Assembly (NCBI RefSeq): GCF_000165425.1
Contig: NW_001799288.1
Span: 63,740-127,739, forward strand
Direction: 5' to 3'
From: Paramecium tetraurelia
Taxonomy: Eukaryota > Ciliophora > Oligohymenophorea > Peniculida > Parameciidae
DNA: 64,000 nucleotides
The notes below the pieces were generated by a model. The model was not told where the DNA came from. It made no database searches and was given only the letters and a program-made list of their open reading frames with translations. The translations under genes were made by a program, and so were the position numbers. Below are positions 25,432 through 36,174 of this stretch, piece after piece; position 1 is the first letter of the stretch, and each line of letters begins with the position of its first letter.

Positions 25432-26667
25432 ATGCAAAAGTTGAATGAATATCAAGAATACCATTTACCTGAATAGTTTGATGAAGATTAAGCGAGGGGG
25501 AGATTTCTTATGCCATCATTTCTGCCTTATAGTTTATCAAAACAGGATGTTAAACTGGAGGAGAGATCCATGGTTTAGATTGATTCCCAGGCTTCATTAA
25601 AAGATGAGGCCATTGGATTACAGAACATTAAGGGACACGTGAAGAATGCCTATATCAAAAAGATACATTCTCTCCTTAGTGTTGAGGGAGAGAATGAAAA
25701 GATTGTCAAAAAAATTTAAAAGGAGCCGAGTTCATCCAGTAAACAGTTGGAAAATGAAGATCAAAAGATGATAAGAAACAGGGAAAGTGCAAGAAACTCC
25801 AGATAACGAAAAAAGTTATACATCAACCTTTTGGAAAAGAAGGTTGAAGACTTAAATCAGGCAATCGAACAACTCAGAAAATCAACAGAGTCAACTTTCC
25901 AGAGCATCCACTCTGTGTTGGAACAGAATTCTAGCATCTATGACATGATCGTCGAACAGACTTCATTGTTTGAGTAACTCAAGATAAAGGAATAAGAATT
26001 TAATGAATTGTAATAATTGCTTACAGAATCGTACAAGCTCAAGTTCAATGCTACAGGCACCAAGCGCAAATAATATATGCGATATTGTTTCTAAAATGTT
26101 GCAAGACTCCTCCTAGATGGAAACTATGGCACCTTGCTATTTGGACAAAGCTACTTCTCAAAGACATGTAATCGTTTCTCGAATAACCAATTATAGATAC
26201 AATGCATGATGAAGAAGAATTGAAGGATTATATGAAAAATCTTAGAGACGCCACAGGGATCTGTGATGATACAGTGTTTTTAAACCTATATGCCATTGTC
26301 AGGAGAGTCATTGATCATAAAAAAAATTTCTCTTTGTATTCATTTTCTATAACCTAGTCTCATCAAACAAATCAAACTTAAACAAAAGGAACTGAGAATC
26401 TGCTAGTAATAAATTGATGATCAAATCGATGATGTCCAGTTGAATGGGGTTTAATTTGCTAATCTTATTCATTAAGTAAATAAAGATCAACAAAATTAAA
26501 CCCAAATTTCACAACCCCTTGAAATTCCTAAATAAAACTAAATGATTTTAAAAATGGTACCTAAATATCCCTTCGAACTCATGAGCAATCCATTTTTACT
26601 CCCCAACAGTTTAATGATCGATCCACTTTAAATTGACCTTCTTACCAAAAATTTAAGATAGCCTTGA
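25432..26667 (+). CDS. bZIP transcription factor
   Basis: About 394 residues after removing introns of 29 nt (near 26170) and 22 nt (near 26337). The basic region reads NRESARNSRQRKK, matching N-x7-R with the conserved Ala and Ser-Arg of the bZIP family. A leucine zipper follows (LYINLLEKKVEDLNQAIEQL). The N-terminal ~110 residues are acidic and Ser-rich, likely regulatory. After the zipper come a long helical region and a Gln-rich, then Pro-rich C-terminus. bZIP proteins bind DNA as dimers at CRE/AP-1-like sites; an AGACGTCAT sequence lies just upstream of this gene. Without the second intron the frame would stop early at 26415. Codon use is GC-richer than its neighbours. Confidence 0.82.
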
Positions 26668-26890
26668 AATTCTTAATATGATATTAATTTATACCTAATT
26701 AGTATATTTATATTATTAAATTTACATGAATTCATTAAGACATCTTATAAGAACCTACAGATAAATCAATAATCATTAATCAGATTAATTTCCATCATCT
26801 GTATTGAATTAATAAATGGATGTATATTATAGTTTCTTGAGAGGAAATAAGGGAAAATCATTTGATGCCTTGATTTTATTGATATGATTT

Positions 26891-27420
26891 ATGGAGAAAC
26901 TGTATGGCATGAAGGAACAACACATGCAATAATTAATAATTACTAAATTGAACACTGAAGTGAAACTGATTGCTTTAAAATATCATTTAGTTTGATTAGC
27001 ATCTTATCTTTAGAAATGTATAATCTACCTATGCTTTAATGGAAAAGTATTATAAATAGATTTATCAAATAAAATTGCTTTATTGTTAAGAGTGTAAAAC
27101 ATATAGAGAAACAACTTATAGTCTCATGTCCAAATTTTAAGAACCCAAAGAGTTTAGAGGATAGTATGAAGGATTCATCGGTAATATGGAATTCTACCTT
27201 ACTTGGTATAGTTTGAAAAATACTGAAGAGGAAGAGGGAAAAATTTATTACTTTTCAAAGTTATATTAAAACCTTTTCATAATAATATAAGTAATTAGAG
27301 ATTAAATTAATTACTCATGATTTTTTACAGATAGACACAATCCCAAATAGGATAGATCATCAAAAATAGGAGGCATTATTATATCGCGAAAAAAGAATAT
27401 ATTGGGAAATTGTTGTATGA
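26891..27420 (+). CDS. Small protein of unknown function
   Basis: About 152 residues if two long introns (31 and 40 nt) are removed; start and stop then agree in frame. It contains a CxxC-like spot (YCQECKTY), an acidic segment (LKNTEEEEGKIYYF) and a basic C-terminus (REKRIYWEIVV). No signal peptide. Both introns exceed the local norm and the first has a GTG donor, so the model is tentative. No family recognised. Confidence 0.42.
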
Positions 27421-28017
27421 AGATTGAAGAGATGAATATAATTAATTTAATAGTTATTTTTAGTATTTCTAGGCTCATGAATTATAGTTCTTAATTACGA
27501 ATCTATTTATCACCATATATAATTACAATTATCAAAATTCACTGAAAAATCCATAGAATAAATTTTATCGTAAGTTATAAATTTAATAATAATTATCAAA
27601 TCAAATGAATTTAAATATAATTATATCTATTTCAATCATATAGTGATCAAATTTAATTTTTATTTCTGGTTAGAGTAAGCTTGAATAATTTTTAGTTGTC
27701 AAAAGATATATTCTATATAAAAACATTAATTTAGAGGTTTGATTATTCAATTGTTTATGAAAACCGATTTGTTCCTTACCTAGGCCATACTTTTTGCTTA
27801 GGTAGTGGGGGTTTATAAAAATTGGATATTTTATTTTAATATTCTTGTGAACAATTAAAATTTTTGAATAGAATTAATAGTCTCGAATATATAAGAATTT
27901 ATCTTTTAAATAGGATTAGATTTAGAGATTGTTTTTAAATTGCTTTTATCAGAAAATGATAGATAATTTTAATTAAAACAGGATAATAAAGTTGATAAGT
28001 AATTATTACTTAATTGA
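27421..28017. other. Intergenic, mostly featureless
   Basis: No coding frame supported. One GC-richer island at 27761-27812 is listed separately as an RNA candidate. Confidence 0.5.
27745..27835 (+). ncRNA. Candidate structured RNA (hairpin island)
   Basis: A GC-richer patch in an AT-rich spacer contains a near-perfect hairpin: TTACCTAGGC pairs with GCTTAGGTAG (27776-27805, with two G-T wobbles) around a 10-nt loop. A TATA-like CTATATAAAA lies about 30 bp before the proposed start, and T-rich sequence follows the island. That would suit a pol III type 3 gene. Strand and ends are guesses, and no known RNA family was recognised. Confidence 0.2.
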
Positions 28018-29405
28018 ATGGTTAACATTTGCTTGATATGTGATTTTTTCTATCCTTGTTTAGGAGGTGTGGAAATGCATATCTTTTAACTTGGCTTATG
28101 TATTAAAGATTTGGGTATTTTAGGCTTAATTGAAAGAGGGCACAAAGTTATAATAATAACACATAAATATTAAGGCAGATCTGGAGTTCGATATATGACG
28201 AATGGATTAAAAGTTTATTACTGTCCATTCATCCCTGCCATTTAGACGGTTGTGTTATTCACATATGTTGGCACACTTCCAATATTTAGATAAATATTAT
28301 TGAGGGAAGAAATACACATTGTTCATTCTCATGCAGCTACATCATATTTAGGAGGAGAATTACTACTTCATGCAAAATCAATGGGGTTTAAAACAGTATT
28401 CACTGATCATTCCTTGTTTGCATTCAATGATGCAGCATCTTTCCATGTGAATAAAATTCTAAAATACATTTTGTGTGAAATTGATCATTCAATATCTGTA
28501 TCTCATGTGAGCAAAGAGAATTTATCAATGAGAGCCTCATTGGATCCAAGAAATATTTCTGTAATTCCAAATGCAGTTGATTGTAGTAGATTTACTCCAA
28601 ATCCTTAAAAAAGATATCCTCTTAATACAATTAACATAGTGGTTATTTGTAGAATGACATTTAGAAAAGGAGTGGATTTGCTTGTGGATGTCTTGTAAAT
28701 AATTTGTAAATAGCATCCAGAGATATATTTTATAATAGGCGGTGATGGACCAAAGAAAAAGATTCTCGAAGAAACCATACAACGATATAACCTATAAAAT
28801 TAAACTGAATTGGTAAATGTTATTAATACAAATAGTTAGGAAGTGTTCCAGGTCATTAAGTTAAAGATGTACTCAATAGAGGTCATATATTTCTAAATAC
28901 ATCCTTGACGGAGGCCTTTTGCATAGCAATTGTTGAGGCTGCATCATGTGGATTGTGTGTTGTTTCCACTAATGTGGGAGGTATTAGTGAGGTATTGCCC
29001 AAAAATATGGTTTTGTATGCAGATCCAACTCCTGAAGATATTAGTCATAAAATAACATAGGCAATTCCGATTGCCAAAAACTTCTAAGTCTATTAATAGC
29101 ATGAATTGGTAAAGAAAATGTATAGTTGGGAATAAGTGGCAGAGAGAACAGAGAAGGTATATTACAAGATACTTTAAACATAAAATCAAACAATATTAAA
29201 ACGGTTTAAGGATTGTTATAGCAATGGATAAATATATGGATTATTTTTAATGATTCTCTTAATATTCGACTTGATTTTCTTAATGATTTTAGACTTCCTC
29301 CAACCACATAAAGGAATTCATAAACCTGGAATTTTCAATCAAATTTATAAAAATCAAAAAGAAAAGTTTGGGGATCATCTATTTAAAGCTGAATAACAAA
29401 ATTGA
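28018..29405 (+). CDS. PIGA: GPI-anchor N-acetylglucosaminyltransferase catalytic subunit
   Basis: About 446 residues after removing introns of 24 nt (frame-preserving; its removal restores CLIERGHKV) and 23 nt. Family hallmarks: N-terminal [58 protein letters not shown], the donor-binding region GGDGPKKK, and the E-x7-E element [18 protein letters not shown]-terminal transmembrane helix ([18 protein letters not shown]) anchors the cytosolic catalytic domain to the ER. It transfers GlcNAc from UDP-GlcNAc to phosphatidylinositol, the first step of GPI-anchor synthesis. Paramecium surface antigens are GPI-anchored. Length is close to the usual ~480 residues. Confidence 0.93.
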
Positions 29406-29527
29406 TATTGTATTGACGTACTCAAATATTTAGATATAATAAATTCAGAGTTTCATATATATATATCACAAGGTTAATGTATATTAATATGGAAAATTAA
29501 TAAAATGTTATCATATTATTTTTAATA

Positions 29528-30792
29528 ATGATGTCATTAATTTTTTATGGTCTTCTCCCTTTGGCTCTGTCCCAATTCAGTAGTGTGAACTGTTTGTTTG
29601 AATAATAGTTGGATATCGATACTTATGAGGATCTAGTTGATAAAGCAAAATTTGGAAATGGGTCAATTGATGTGATACAAACAACTAAGAAACTGATATT
29701 ATTGGATTCAGATCTCAACATTCTCAACTCCACACTTGGCCCCAAAACCACTGGCTATTCTTGTAACAGAGTGATGGGTTATCCATTGGGAAATATCTTT
29801 TTTGTTGGTTGTCAATAGAATGGATCTGTGGCCTACTTGTAAGGCTATTAATGCAATGGATTGAACTGCAAAGCCTTTGGAGACATAGTGTATATTCCTC
29901 TTGGAGTCTAACTATTTGACAAGGCAGTAGTGATTGGAAACACCCTGGTAATGTTATAAACAGACAGAGTCATATTCTACACGGTAGTAGTTCAAGCTAC
30001 ATCGTGGTATTTAAGGACAACATCCTATGTTTTTGATAAATCCTACTTTAATAAAACTAGTCTGTACTTAACAGATTTTGATATCAAATCCTATTACATG
30101 GACTCCTAGTTAGTCTACAGAATATTAATGACCGATAGAAATGATGGTGTTCTCTGGGTCGATTCGATTTTCAGAACCAACAATCTGGTTCCTTATAGTT
30201 AAGGATCTATTTTGCTAAGACAAACAATCATAAATCTCAAAACAACAACAAAATTCAAAAGTGCAGCTATTTTGAATGCCAGTGAAAATTCAACTGAGTT
30301 TGTTGTGTCAACAGACTTTGAGGATAATTACCAGATATTATATCAATCGAATAAGGCAATCTTAGAATCTGTGTTGAATAGATACAAAGATTGGACTCCA
30401 ATAAGTTATATTACTCTTAAGGGAAATGCCGTGGCCATTCCATATTAAAATTCTTAAGGGACAATCGTCACTCCTCTCTACAAGATTAAGTAATTCTCTG
30501 AATCAACTGATTTGATTTAACTCTAACAAGATTACACAGATTTACTCTTTTCTAATTCATTAAAACACTTTTTGATTTATTTTGTGGATGGTGACTACGT
30601 TATCTACAAAAGCGACACTGATTCCTTTACAAAATGTAAGTTGGGCCAGTATAATAATATCAATTAGTGATTATTATTAAATTGTAACATCAAAAAAACA
30701 TATAAACAATTTTTAAACATTATTCCATTGACTTATGGTCAATTCAAGTTTCCAACTCTTTTGTTATATTGCTATTGTTCATTATTGAATGA
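29528..30792 (+). CDS. Secreted or surface protein of unknown function
   Basis: About 410 residues after a 32-nt intron near the 3' end. It opens with a signal peptide (MMSLIFYGLLPLALSQ) and has a beta-rich body with scattered Cys. It ends in a hydrophobic stretch (FVILLLFIIE), which could be a GPI-attachment signal or a transmembrane end. Repeated strand patterns (LDSDLNILN, LWVDSIFR, NAVAIPYQN) recall parts of the giant membrane proteins at 2971-13898, where similar phrases such as HVAIPY occur, so a distant relation is possible. If the terminal intron is not spliced, the protein would end at a TAG-TGA about 100 nt earlier and lack the hydrophobic tail. Confidence 0.72.
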
Positions 30793-31011
30793 AGTGCCAA
30801 GAGGTTATGCTTGAATAACAGCCTGAATACTCTGGTGGCTATTTGAATTCTATAATGAAGGAGGGAAATCCTAGGTTTCTGTGTAATAATAGAATTAAAA
30901 GTGGTGGAATGGAATTTAAAAGTCAGAATTTGATTTATAATAAAATGATTTGATTATCTTGATAAATAATAAAATATTAGAGCGAATACAGCCTTAAATA
31001 AATTAAATTAA

Positions 31012-31780
31012 ATGAGTTTGGGTTTCAAGGTATACAATACTAACGGGAATAATGAAGTAATCAACAAGAGAAGGAAGTTAAGTATTGGAAGTGAGGGAAG
31101 TGAATCAACTGGAGAGAAACTAAACGAAAGCTTTAATAGATTGAATTTGAGTGGGGGCAATCCTTCCAGTTCATTTTAGCCATATGTTAAGATAGCAATC
31201 CCTCAAGTCCCTCAAACTGAGAGATCTCTACCTAAACCCCCATAATTGGTTTTGGGGATTCAGAAGTATCTCAAATTGGGGGAAGAATTAGATGTCTCAG
31301 ATCTCTTAACCAAGCCTTTTAATGATCTACAATAGATTCAGAACAATCTAGCTCAAACCTAATAGAGATTACACTTCATCCCCTTTGGAATGCCTGCCAA
31401 TTATGAAAAATTAATGGCCGAAGCTTAGCAAGTTCTCAAAACTGAAATAAGAGTTGAAGAAGAAAGACAGAAAAGATCTATGGATGACTTTCTCATCGAA
31501 TAGAAACTAATGAACCCAGGATAGAAACTAAGTAGAGAAGAAAGAGCCGCGAAAGTTGCTGCCTATTTGGAGAAAAAACACAATAGACAGTGGAAACAAG
31601 TCAGGTAATTCTATTGTTGTATATTTTTATAGATACCCTGTAAGAAAGAATCTTGCAGAGTTCCGGTAAAGAGAATAGGGAAGATTCACTAAAACCGATA
31701 AACCCCGTTTCAACCAAAGTCTGATCATGCTAGATAAGGAGGAAAGGAAAATGGAAACATTGGCTAATTCATATTCTTGA
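31012..31780 (+). CDS. CCT-domain protein
   Basis: About 246 residues, one 28-nt intron inside the domain. The C-terminal part carries a CCT (CONSTANS/CO-like/TOC1) motif: SREERAAKVAAYLEKKHNR, then KQVRYPVRKNLAEFRQREQG and RFTKTD, matching the plant pattern R-x-Y-x3-K-x-R and GRF. CCT domains in plants act with NF-Y-like subunits in transcription and carry nuclear localisation. The N-terminal 150 residues are Ser/Pro-rich without a known fold; no B-box or response-regulator domain is present. A nuclear regulatory role is inferred. Confidence 0.75.
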
Positions 31781-31816
31781 TTCATAATTAATATTATTAT
31801 TATTATTTAGATTATT

Positions 31817-32929
31817 ATGAGTGACTAAGAAATATTATTAGTTAAAATATTTAGAAAATACTTTTTAAATGCTTACAAGTTAATATTTTCATTGGACTAA
31901 AAGTAAGCAGATAGATTCAAAGAAAAAAATACCTATTATTACACTCAATAGCATAAGGATTGTCATCATGAACATAAAGATGATGATAGAAATTGTTGTG
32001 GATCCTTCTTTGCTAAAGTCTACATACCTGAAAAAGAAAGAAGTGCCCTAGAACAAATTGTATTTGAATAATTGTCTAAGAACAATATTCGAGCCAAATT
32101 GCCTTAGATTTTGGATTATTTATAATAGCGATTTAATAGCATTAAGAAATCCGGAAAAAAGGACAATTTACAATGGGATGTAGAAACTGAAGTTTACATC
32201 TTGAATGAAGTCTTGAGAGAAGGATTGCAATTCTATTTCCTCAAGGAGATTCGCTTGGAAATGTAAAAGGAATAGTACATAGATTCAAAATAACAAATGC
32301 TTGTTGCCACTCCCTAGACTTGGATTAATAAGTACCCCAAAATTGAATTAAATTTCTTATCAGCCGATTTCATGTATGATTTGATGAACACTGGATGGAG
32401 CGTTATGAATAAATTCATTAATAACAACGACTATTGTCATGCCTTATTTAAAGAATTAGATTTTCTAGAAAGAGATGGTCGTTTTGAGGAGGTTCAAACT
32501 GAACTCCAAAGAGACGATAAGACCTTTTGGTTGACTCTCAGTTAAATGGATAAGGATTCCTTTAAAAACCTCTATTTCATTTCTCACATTCTAAGTGCCT
32601 TGCCTTATGAGTTGAATTCCAAGAACAAAGATCTACTAGTTTAGATTAGTGAATCATATCAAATAAGTTTCTTTGGAGGTAAGGATAAAAAACATAAGAA
32701 GCATTTTGATTCTTCCTTCGATAAAAAGGCTGATACAGGAAAAAAGTTCACTTTTCTTTACGTCGTTAATCCTGTTACCATTGAAATTGAAGAACAAAAA
32801 ATCACTCTGCAGCCAGATAATATTGTTGGTCTCATGAGCAGGAAAATCCCATATGCACTATAATCAAACGATGGCAGAGCCTTTTTAATAAGATATTTTA
32901 TAGATGGTCCTGTGACCAACATTTGTTGA
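31817..32929 (+). CDS. EGLN-like 2-oxoglutarate oxygenase-fold protein with altered iron site
   Basis: 370 residues, intronless, 36 bp after the CCT gene. The C-terminal ~190 residues follow the prolyl-hydroxylase (EGLN/PHD) layout: GWSVMNKFI, then ERDGRFEEVQTELQRDDKTF. The first iron ligands are HxD in KKHFDSSFD, followed by FLYVVNP. The distal ligand segment is SRKIPYALQ, where PHD enzymes have P-H-E-V. The 2-oxoglutarate-binding Arg region is GRAFLIRYF. The distal histidine is thus replaced by tyrosine, so classical Fe(II)/2-oxoglutarate catalysis is doubtful. The N-terminal ~170 residues are helical, with a His/Asp/Cys-rich stretch (KDCHHEHKDDDRNCC) that could bind metal. Family assignment is by eye. 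Confidence 0.6.
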
Positions 32930-33113
32930 AGGATATATCATTTATATCTATTATATTTAGATGAACTACAAGATTGTTTGAGTATATTATTAAAAGATAT
33001 CAATTCTATCAGGATTTCTTTGTTCGCCTCATAAATTGTGGATTTCAAATTTCTAGATAATAAGTGAACATTTTATTTCTGATTGATTATATTATATATA
33101 TATAATTAAAGCT

Positions 33114-33221
33114 ATGGAATACGAGATTATGCTGTTGTGCAATACATTGGGAATTGGAATTGTTGTGATGATTATCCTTTATCATTTGATTGGTACAAAA
33201 GAAGATAAGAAAACATATTGA
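33114..33221 (+). CDS. OST4: Oligosaccharyltransferase subunit 4 (OST4) microprotein
   Basis: 35 residues. MEYEIMLLCNTLGIGIVVMI continues into LYHLIGTKEDKKTY. This matches the OST4 pattern: short N-terminus, N-x-LG inside a single transmembrane helix, then LYHY-like exit and a short polar Lys-rich tail (human OST4 has 37 residues). OST4 is an ER membrane subunit of the N-glycosylation oligosaccharyltransferase and stabilises the catalytic STT3 subunit. It lies alone 185 bp after the oxygenase-fold gene. Such small genes are easily missed. Confidence 0.8.
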   Translation: MEYEIMLLCNTLGIGIVVMIILYHLIGTKEDKKTY

Positions 33222-33257
33222 TAAATATTCATATTTCGTGTTGCAATCCTTATCTAA

Positions 33258-33674
33258 ATGATGAAATTTTGTTGTCAATCCTTATATAAAATCAAAGCCT
33301 TCATTCTTTCTATGAATTAATATGATATTCAGTTTATGAAGTTATATCATTCATATCTTTCCTTAGATAAATTGCTTTATCTTTCGATTTAATATCAACT
33401 ATCTGTTTTTTCAAAACAAATAGAATCCTCAATAGAAAGTTGCCAGCATTTCATTTTTTCCACATTTAATCTACCGAAAAAGAATATTCAAACAAGCTAA
33501 AGAATTTGTAAGATTTCTATTTATATGCTATATTTTATTTAACTATAATTAGTTATTTTTCATTCTGAAATTTAAAGCTTTGAGAGTAATTATACACACT
33601 ACCTTCAAAAAGTATTTCAAGTTGTAAGATGGATTCTGCATTAATCAAATACAAATTTTTCTATAAAAAATTGA
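33258..33674 (+). CDS. Possible small protein, unknown
   Basis: A 138-residue frame free of TGA, with mixed hydrophobic and polar helices (for example FMKLYHSYLSLDKLLYLSI). No motif or signal peptide. In DNA this AT-rich a TGA-free frame of this length is not significant by itself, so the call is weak. Confidence 0.28.
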
Positions 33675-33789
33675 ATAACAGATATATTCAAGTAGCTTGA
33701 ATAATCATAAACCTACTTAATAAATTATATGTAAATAGAATAAATAATCAATCTCAATCTCAAGCATAACAATAATTATATTATATATA

Positions 33790-34280
33790 TCAGATAACTA
33801 TTTTTTTGCTATCTGCAGTAAATACTCTTAAATATTGAAGATAATCAATGACACTAGCAAGTACAAAAGGATCATTGATTCCATCTTATTGCATCGCTGT
33901 ATCTAAAAACATTTTTTCTGGGTTTTATAGAAATTCCCATAGCTTTTTTCTGTTCCAAATGAATTTTTAGCAAGAATTTAAATCTCCTCCTCCGTATTCC
34001 ATAGACCAATTCGTTCTGAATCTCCTTAGATACACAGTTCTCAATGACGGTCCTAGGTTGGTATCCACGTCTGGAAAATAGTGATAGTGACCATACCCAA
34101 ATGATGACAGGATCCACAATTAGTTTTATAATAAGTTCTTCCTTCAACCAAATCTCCGTTTGGAATATCCAATTGAATGTCATTTGGGTTCTCAACTTAG
34201 GGTTTTCTCTTAAATTTGGGATGGCTCTAACCTCTTATCTCAAAACCAACTTGGCCATCTTGAACTTTGCGAGTTCTCAT
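33790..34280 (-). CDS. Cytochrome c
   Basis: About 154 residues after a 26-nt intron at 34071-34096. The haem site CxxCH is CGSCHH, preceded by GRTYYKTN. Then come NLGPSL (the GP-L motif of class I cytochrome c), an aromatic region, and a long insert. FLQNPEKMFLDTAM supplies the distal Met region, and VIDYLQYLR forms the C-terminal helix. It is thus a mitochondrial class I cytochrome c, transferring electrons between complexes III and IV. The protein is longer than typical (~105-115 residues), with an N-terminal extension of about 55 residues. Confidence 0.85.
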
Positions 34281-34540
34281 TATTAATTAATAATGTTTAT
34301 AATTAATCATTTTTACTATTGTTTTGTGAGATCTTCCAGACTACTTGATTTTTTGAGTTTAAATATTCATTGTTGTACAAAAAACTGCAAAATACGAAAT
34401 ACCAAATTAATTTTTTCGTTAATGCAGTAGGATGCAATTAAGATCCATATAAATTGTGGAGTAGTTTAATAAGAATTTAAACGACAAAATTAATACGTAA
34501 ATGTTATTGATTGCATTGTATAAATTCAATAATAATTAGA

Positions 34541-34870
34541 ATGGATGAATATGATGAGTTTTCTGATAACTCCATTGAAATTACTATAAATGAGTATTAG
34601 GGAAAGGAATCGCACATCACAGAGAAAAGTATAATTCGATACCTAAAAAACTTGGGTCTCAAAATGAAAACCAATCCTATGATTAAACAATAACAATATG
34701 AAAGGTCGAACAATTAAATCATTGATGTTCTAACTTCAAAAGCCCTGTCTTCTTAGGGAAATATTTTGAAGGAAACAGAAACAGATTATAACACCTTATT
34801 CTAAAAAAATCCATTCTGGAAAAGAATTAGAAAACAAAGCTCCTCTTTAAAAGTATTGCATCCTACATGA
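34541..34870 (+). CDS. Small acidic protein of unknown function
   Basis: 109 residues, intronless. Acidic start (MDEYDEFSDNSIE) and mixed-charge helical body (TEKSIIRYLKNLGLKMK) ending in a basic segment (FWKRIRKQSSSLK). No signal peptide, membrane helix or known motif. Antisense frames are also open here, but the plus-strand composition is more protein-like. Confidence 0.5.
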
Positions 34871-35085
34871 GGTTTATTTAATTTCATACTAAATTGAGAA
34901 TTAATAATGACATTTTTTTGAGGGTCCCCAAACCTTATTTTGTCAATATCTTTTTTATAATTCAGTTTTTTCACATTATAAAAATCTTGATACAGAATAA
35001 ACTCCAATATGCTATTGAAAATGCTATAGATAAAAATTATGAAATTGCGATTTGACATTTCCATATTTTAATAAATTATAGATAA

Positions 35086-36036
35086 ATGCCTCCCAAGACC
35101 CAAAAACAAAAAGAGGAAGAAGCCGCTCGATTGGCTGAAGAATAAAGACTGAGAGAAGAAGAGGAAGAAAGACAGAGAAAAGAATTAGAGAAATACAATA
35201 TAAGTAAACTAAATACTACAAAGTAATTCAATATCTTTAAAATCAGTCTCCCCTTGCCTATAACAAAATACTGCATTGAATATGTATATCCACACCCAGA
35301 ACCCCACAAAGCAACAATAGAATATTTGGATAAAGTAATTGAAAATATATTTTATAAGTTAGCTGAAATTAATAACTGCAAAGATCAACTGCGAGATATC
35401 GATTTCTAAGTAGCAGCAGATATCTTGATAAACGATTTAATATTTGCAAAATCATTAAAAGGTTTAAATGATGAAAGTGTATAAGTATTGGTAAACATCT
35501 TATTTTTATCATTTACAAATAATAACAGTAAATTTAGTCAGGAGATGAGGTATAACGATACTCTTCAACACAAGAACAAAACTACAGATACAGAATTATT
35601 TAACAATTTATTGAAGCTACATGCAGAAGCAGGATATTTTCGATCTATGCATATATTACCAATTAAAGATCATTTCTAAATCTACATAAATCATTTAGAC
35701 TTGTTTAATTAGGCCTTTAAATCAGATCAAAGAACTTTGGAACTACATATGGATCTTTAGATGGATTTACCATTGTAACCATTGCCCCTTGATGAAGCCT
35801 TGATTTATCGCCCCTTTGAACAAAAGACTGAAGATGATGGATAAATTGAAACGGTGGATTTAGAAGATTAACAAGCACCACCAGAACCAACTGATGAGGA
35901 GTTATTGGATCCAATTATTATGGAAGCTATACAAAAAAAACTAGATTTAGCAAAATAAGAATTAGAGGAGAAATTAGTAGCAAGATAAAAAGATATGGAA
36001 GAAAAGTTAATGAATATGGCTACAAAAAAGAAATGA
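35086..36036 (+). CDS. Probable axonemal central-pair protein, CFAP119/C1a-32-like
   Basis: 316 residues, intronless. A highly charged N-terminal coiled coil (KEEEAARLAEEQRLREEEEE) precedes a helical domain with QVAADILINDLIFAKSLKGL, ELFNNLLKLHAEAGYFRSMH and ILPIKDHFQIYINHL. This pattern resembles CFAP119/CCDC189 (Chlamydomonas C1a-32), a C1a projection component of the central pair. An acidic linker and a second coiled coil (LDLAKQELEEKLVARQKDME) end the protein. The family match is by eye and moderate. Neighbouring SAXO, ZC2HC1 and DRC7 genes support a ciliary setting only weakly. Confidence 0.5.
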
Positions 36037-36174
36037 AAGGATGAAATTATTACACTATTTTATTTAGAATCAACCATCTATATCTCATCTAAAATATGAA
36101 CTAATTTTTGATGTTCGATTTAGATTTTTGATAGTTTTTAGAATAACTAAAATTTTTGACATAACAATTAATAA

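Noticed and set aside
26405-26417. Stop of the bZIP gene at 26415
   Set aside because: A 22-nt intron upstream brings a long Gln-rich then Pro-rich C-terminus into frame, ending at 26667.
27761-27812. Telomerase RNA template in the G-rich island
   Set aside because: The reverse strand shows AAACCCCCAC, which does not match a ciliate telomerase template, and no pseudoknot was recognised.
34871-35064. Minus-strand frame starting MEMSNRNFIIFIYSIF
   Set aside because: It has no clean end: the frame runs without a TGA through the antisense of the neighbouring gene. Possibly real but not supportable.
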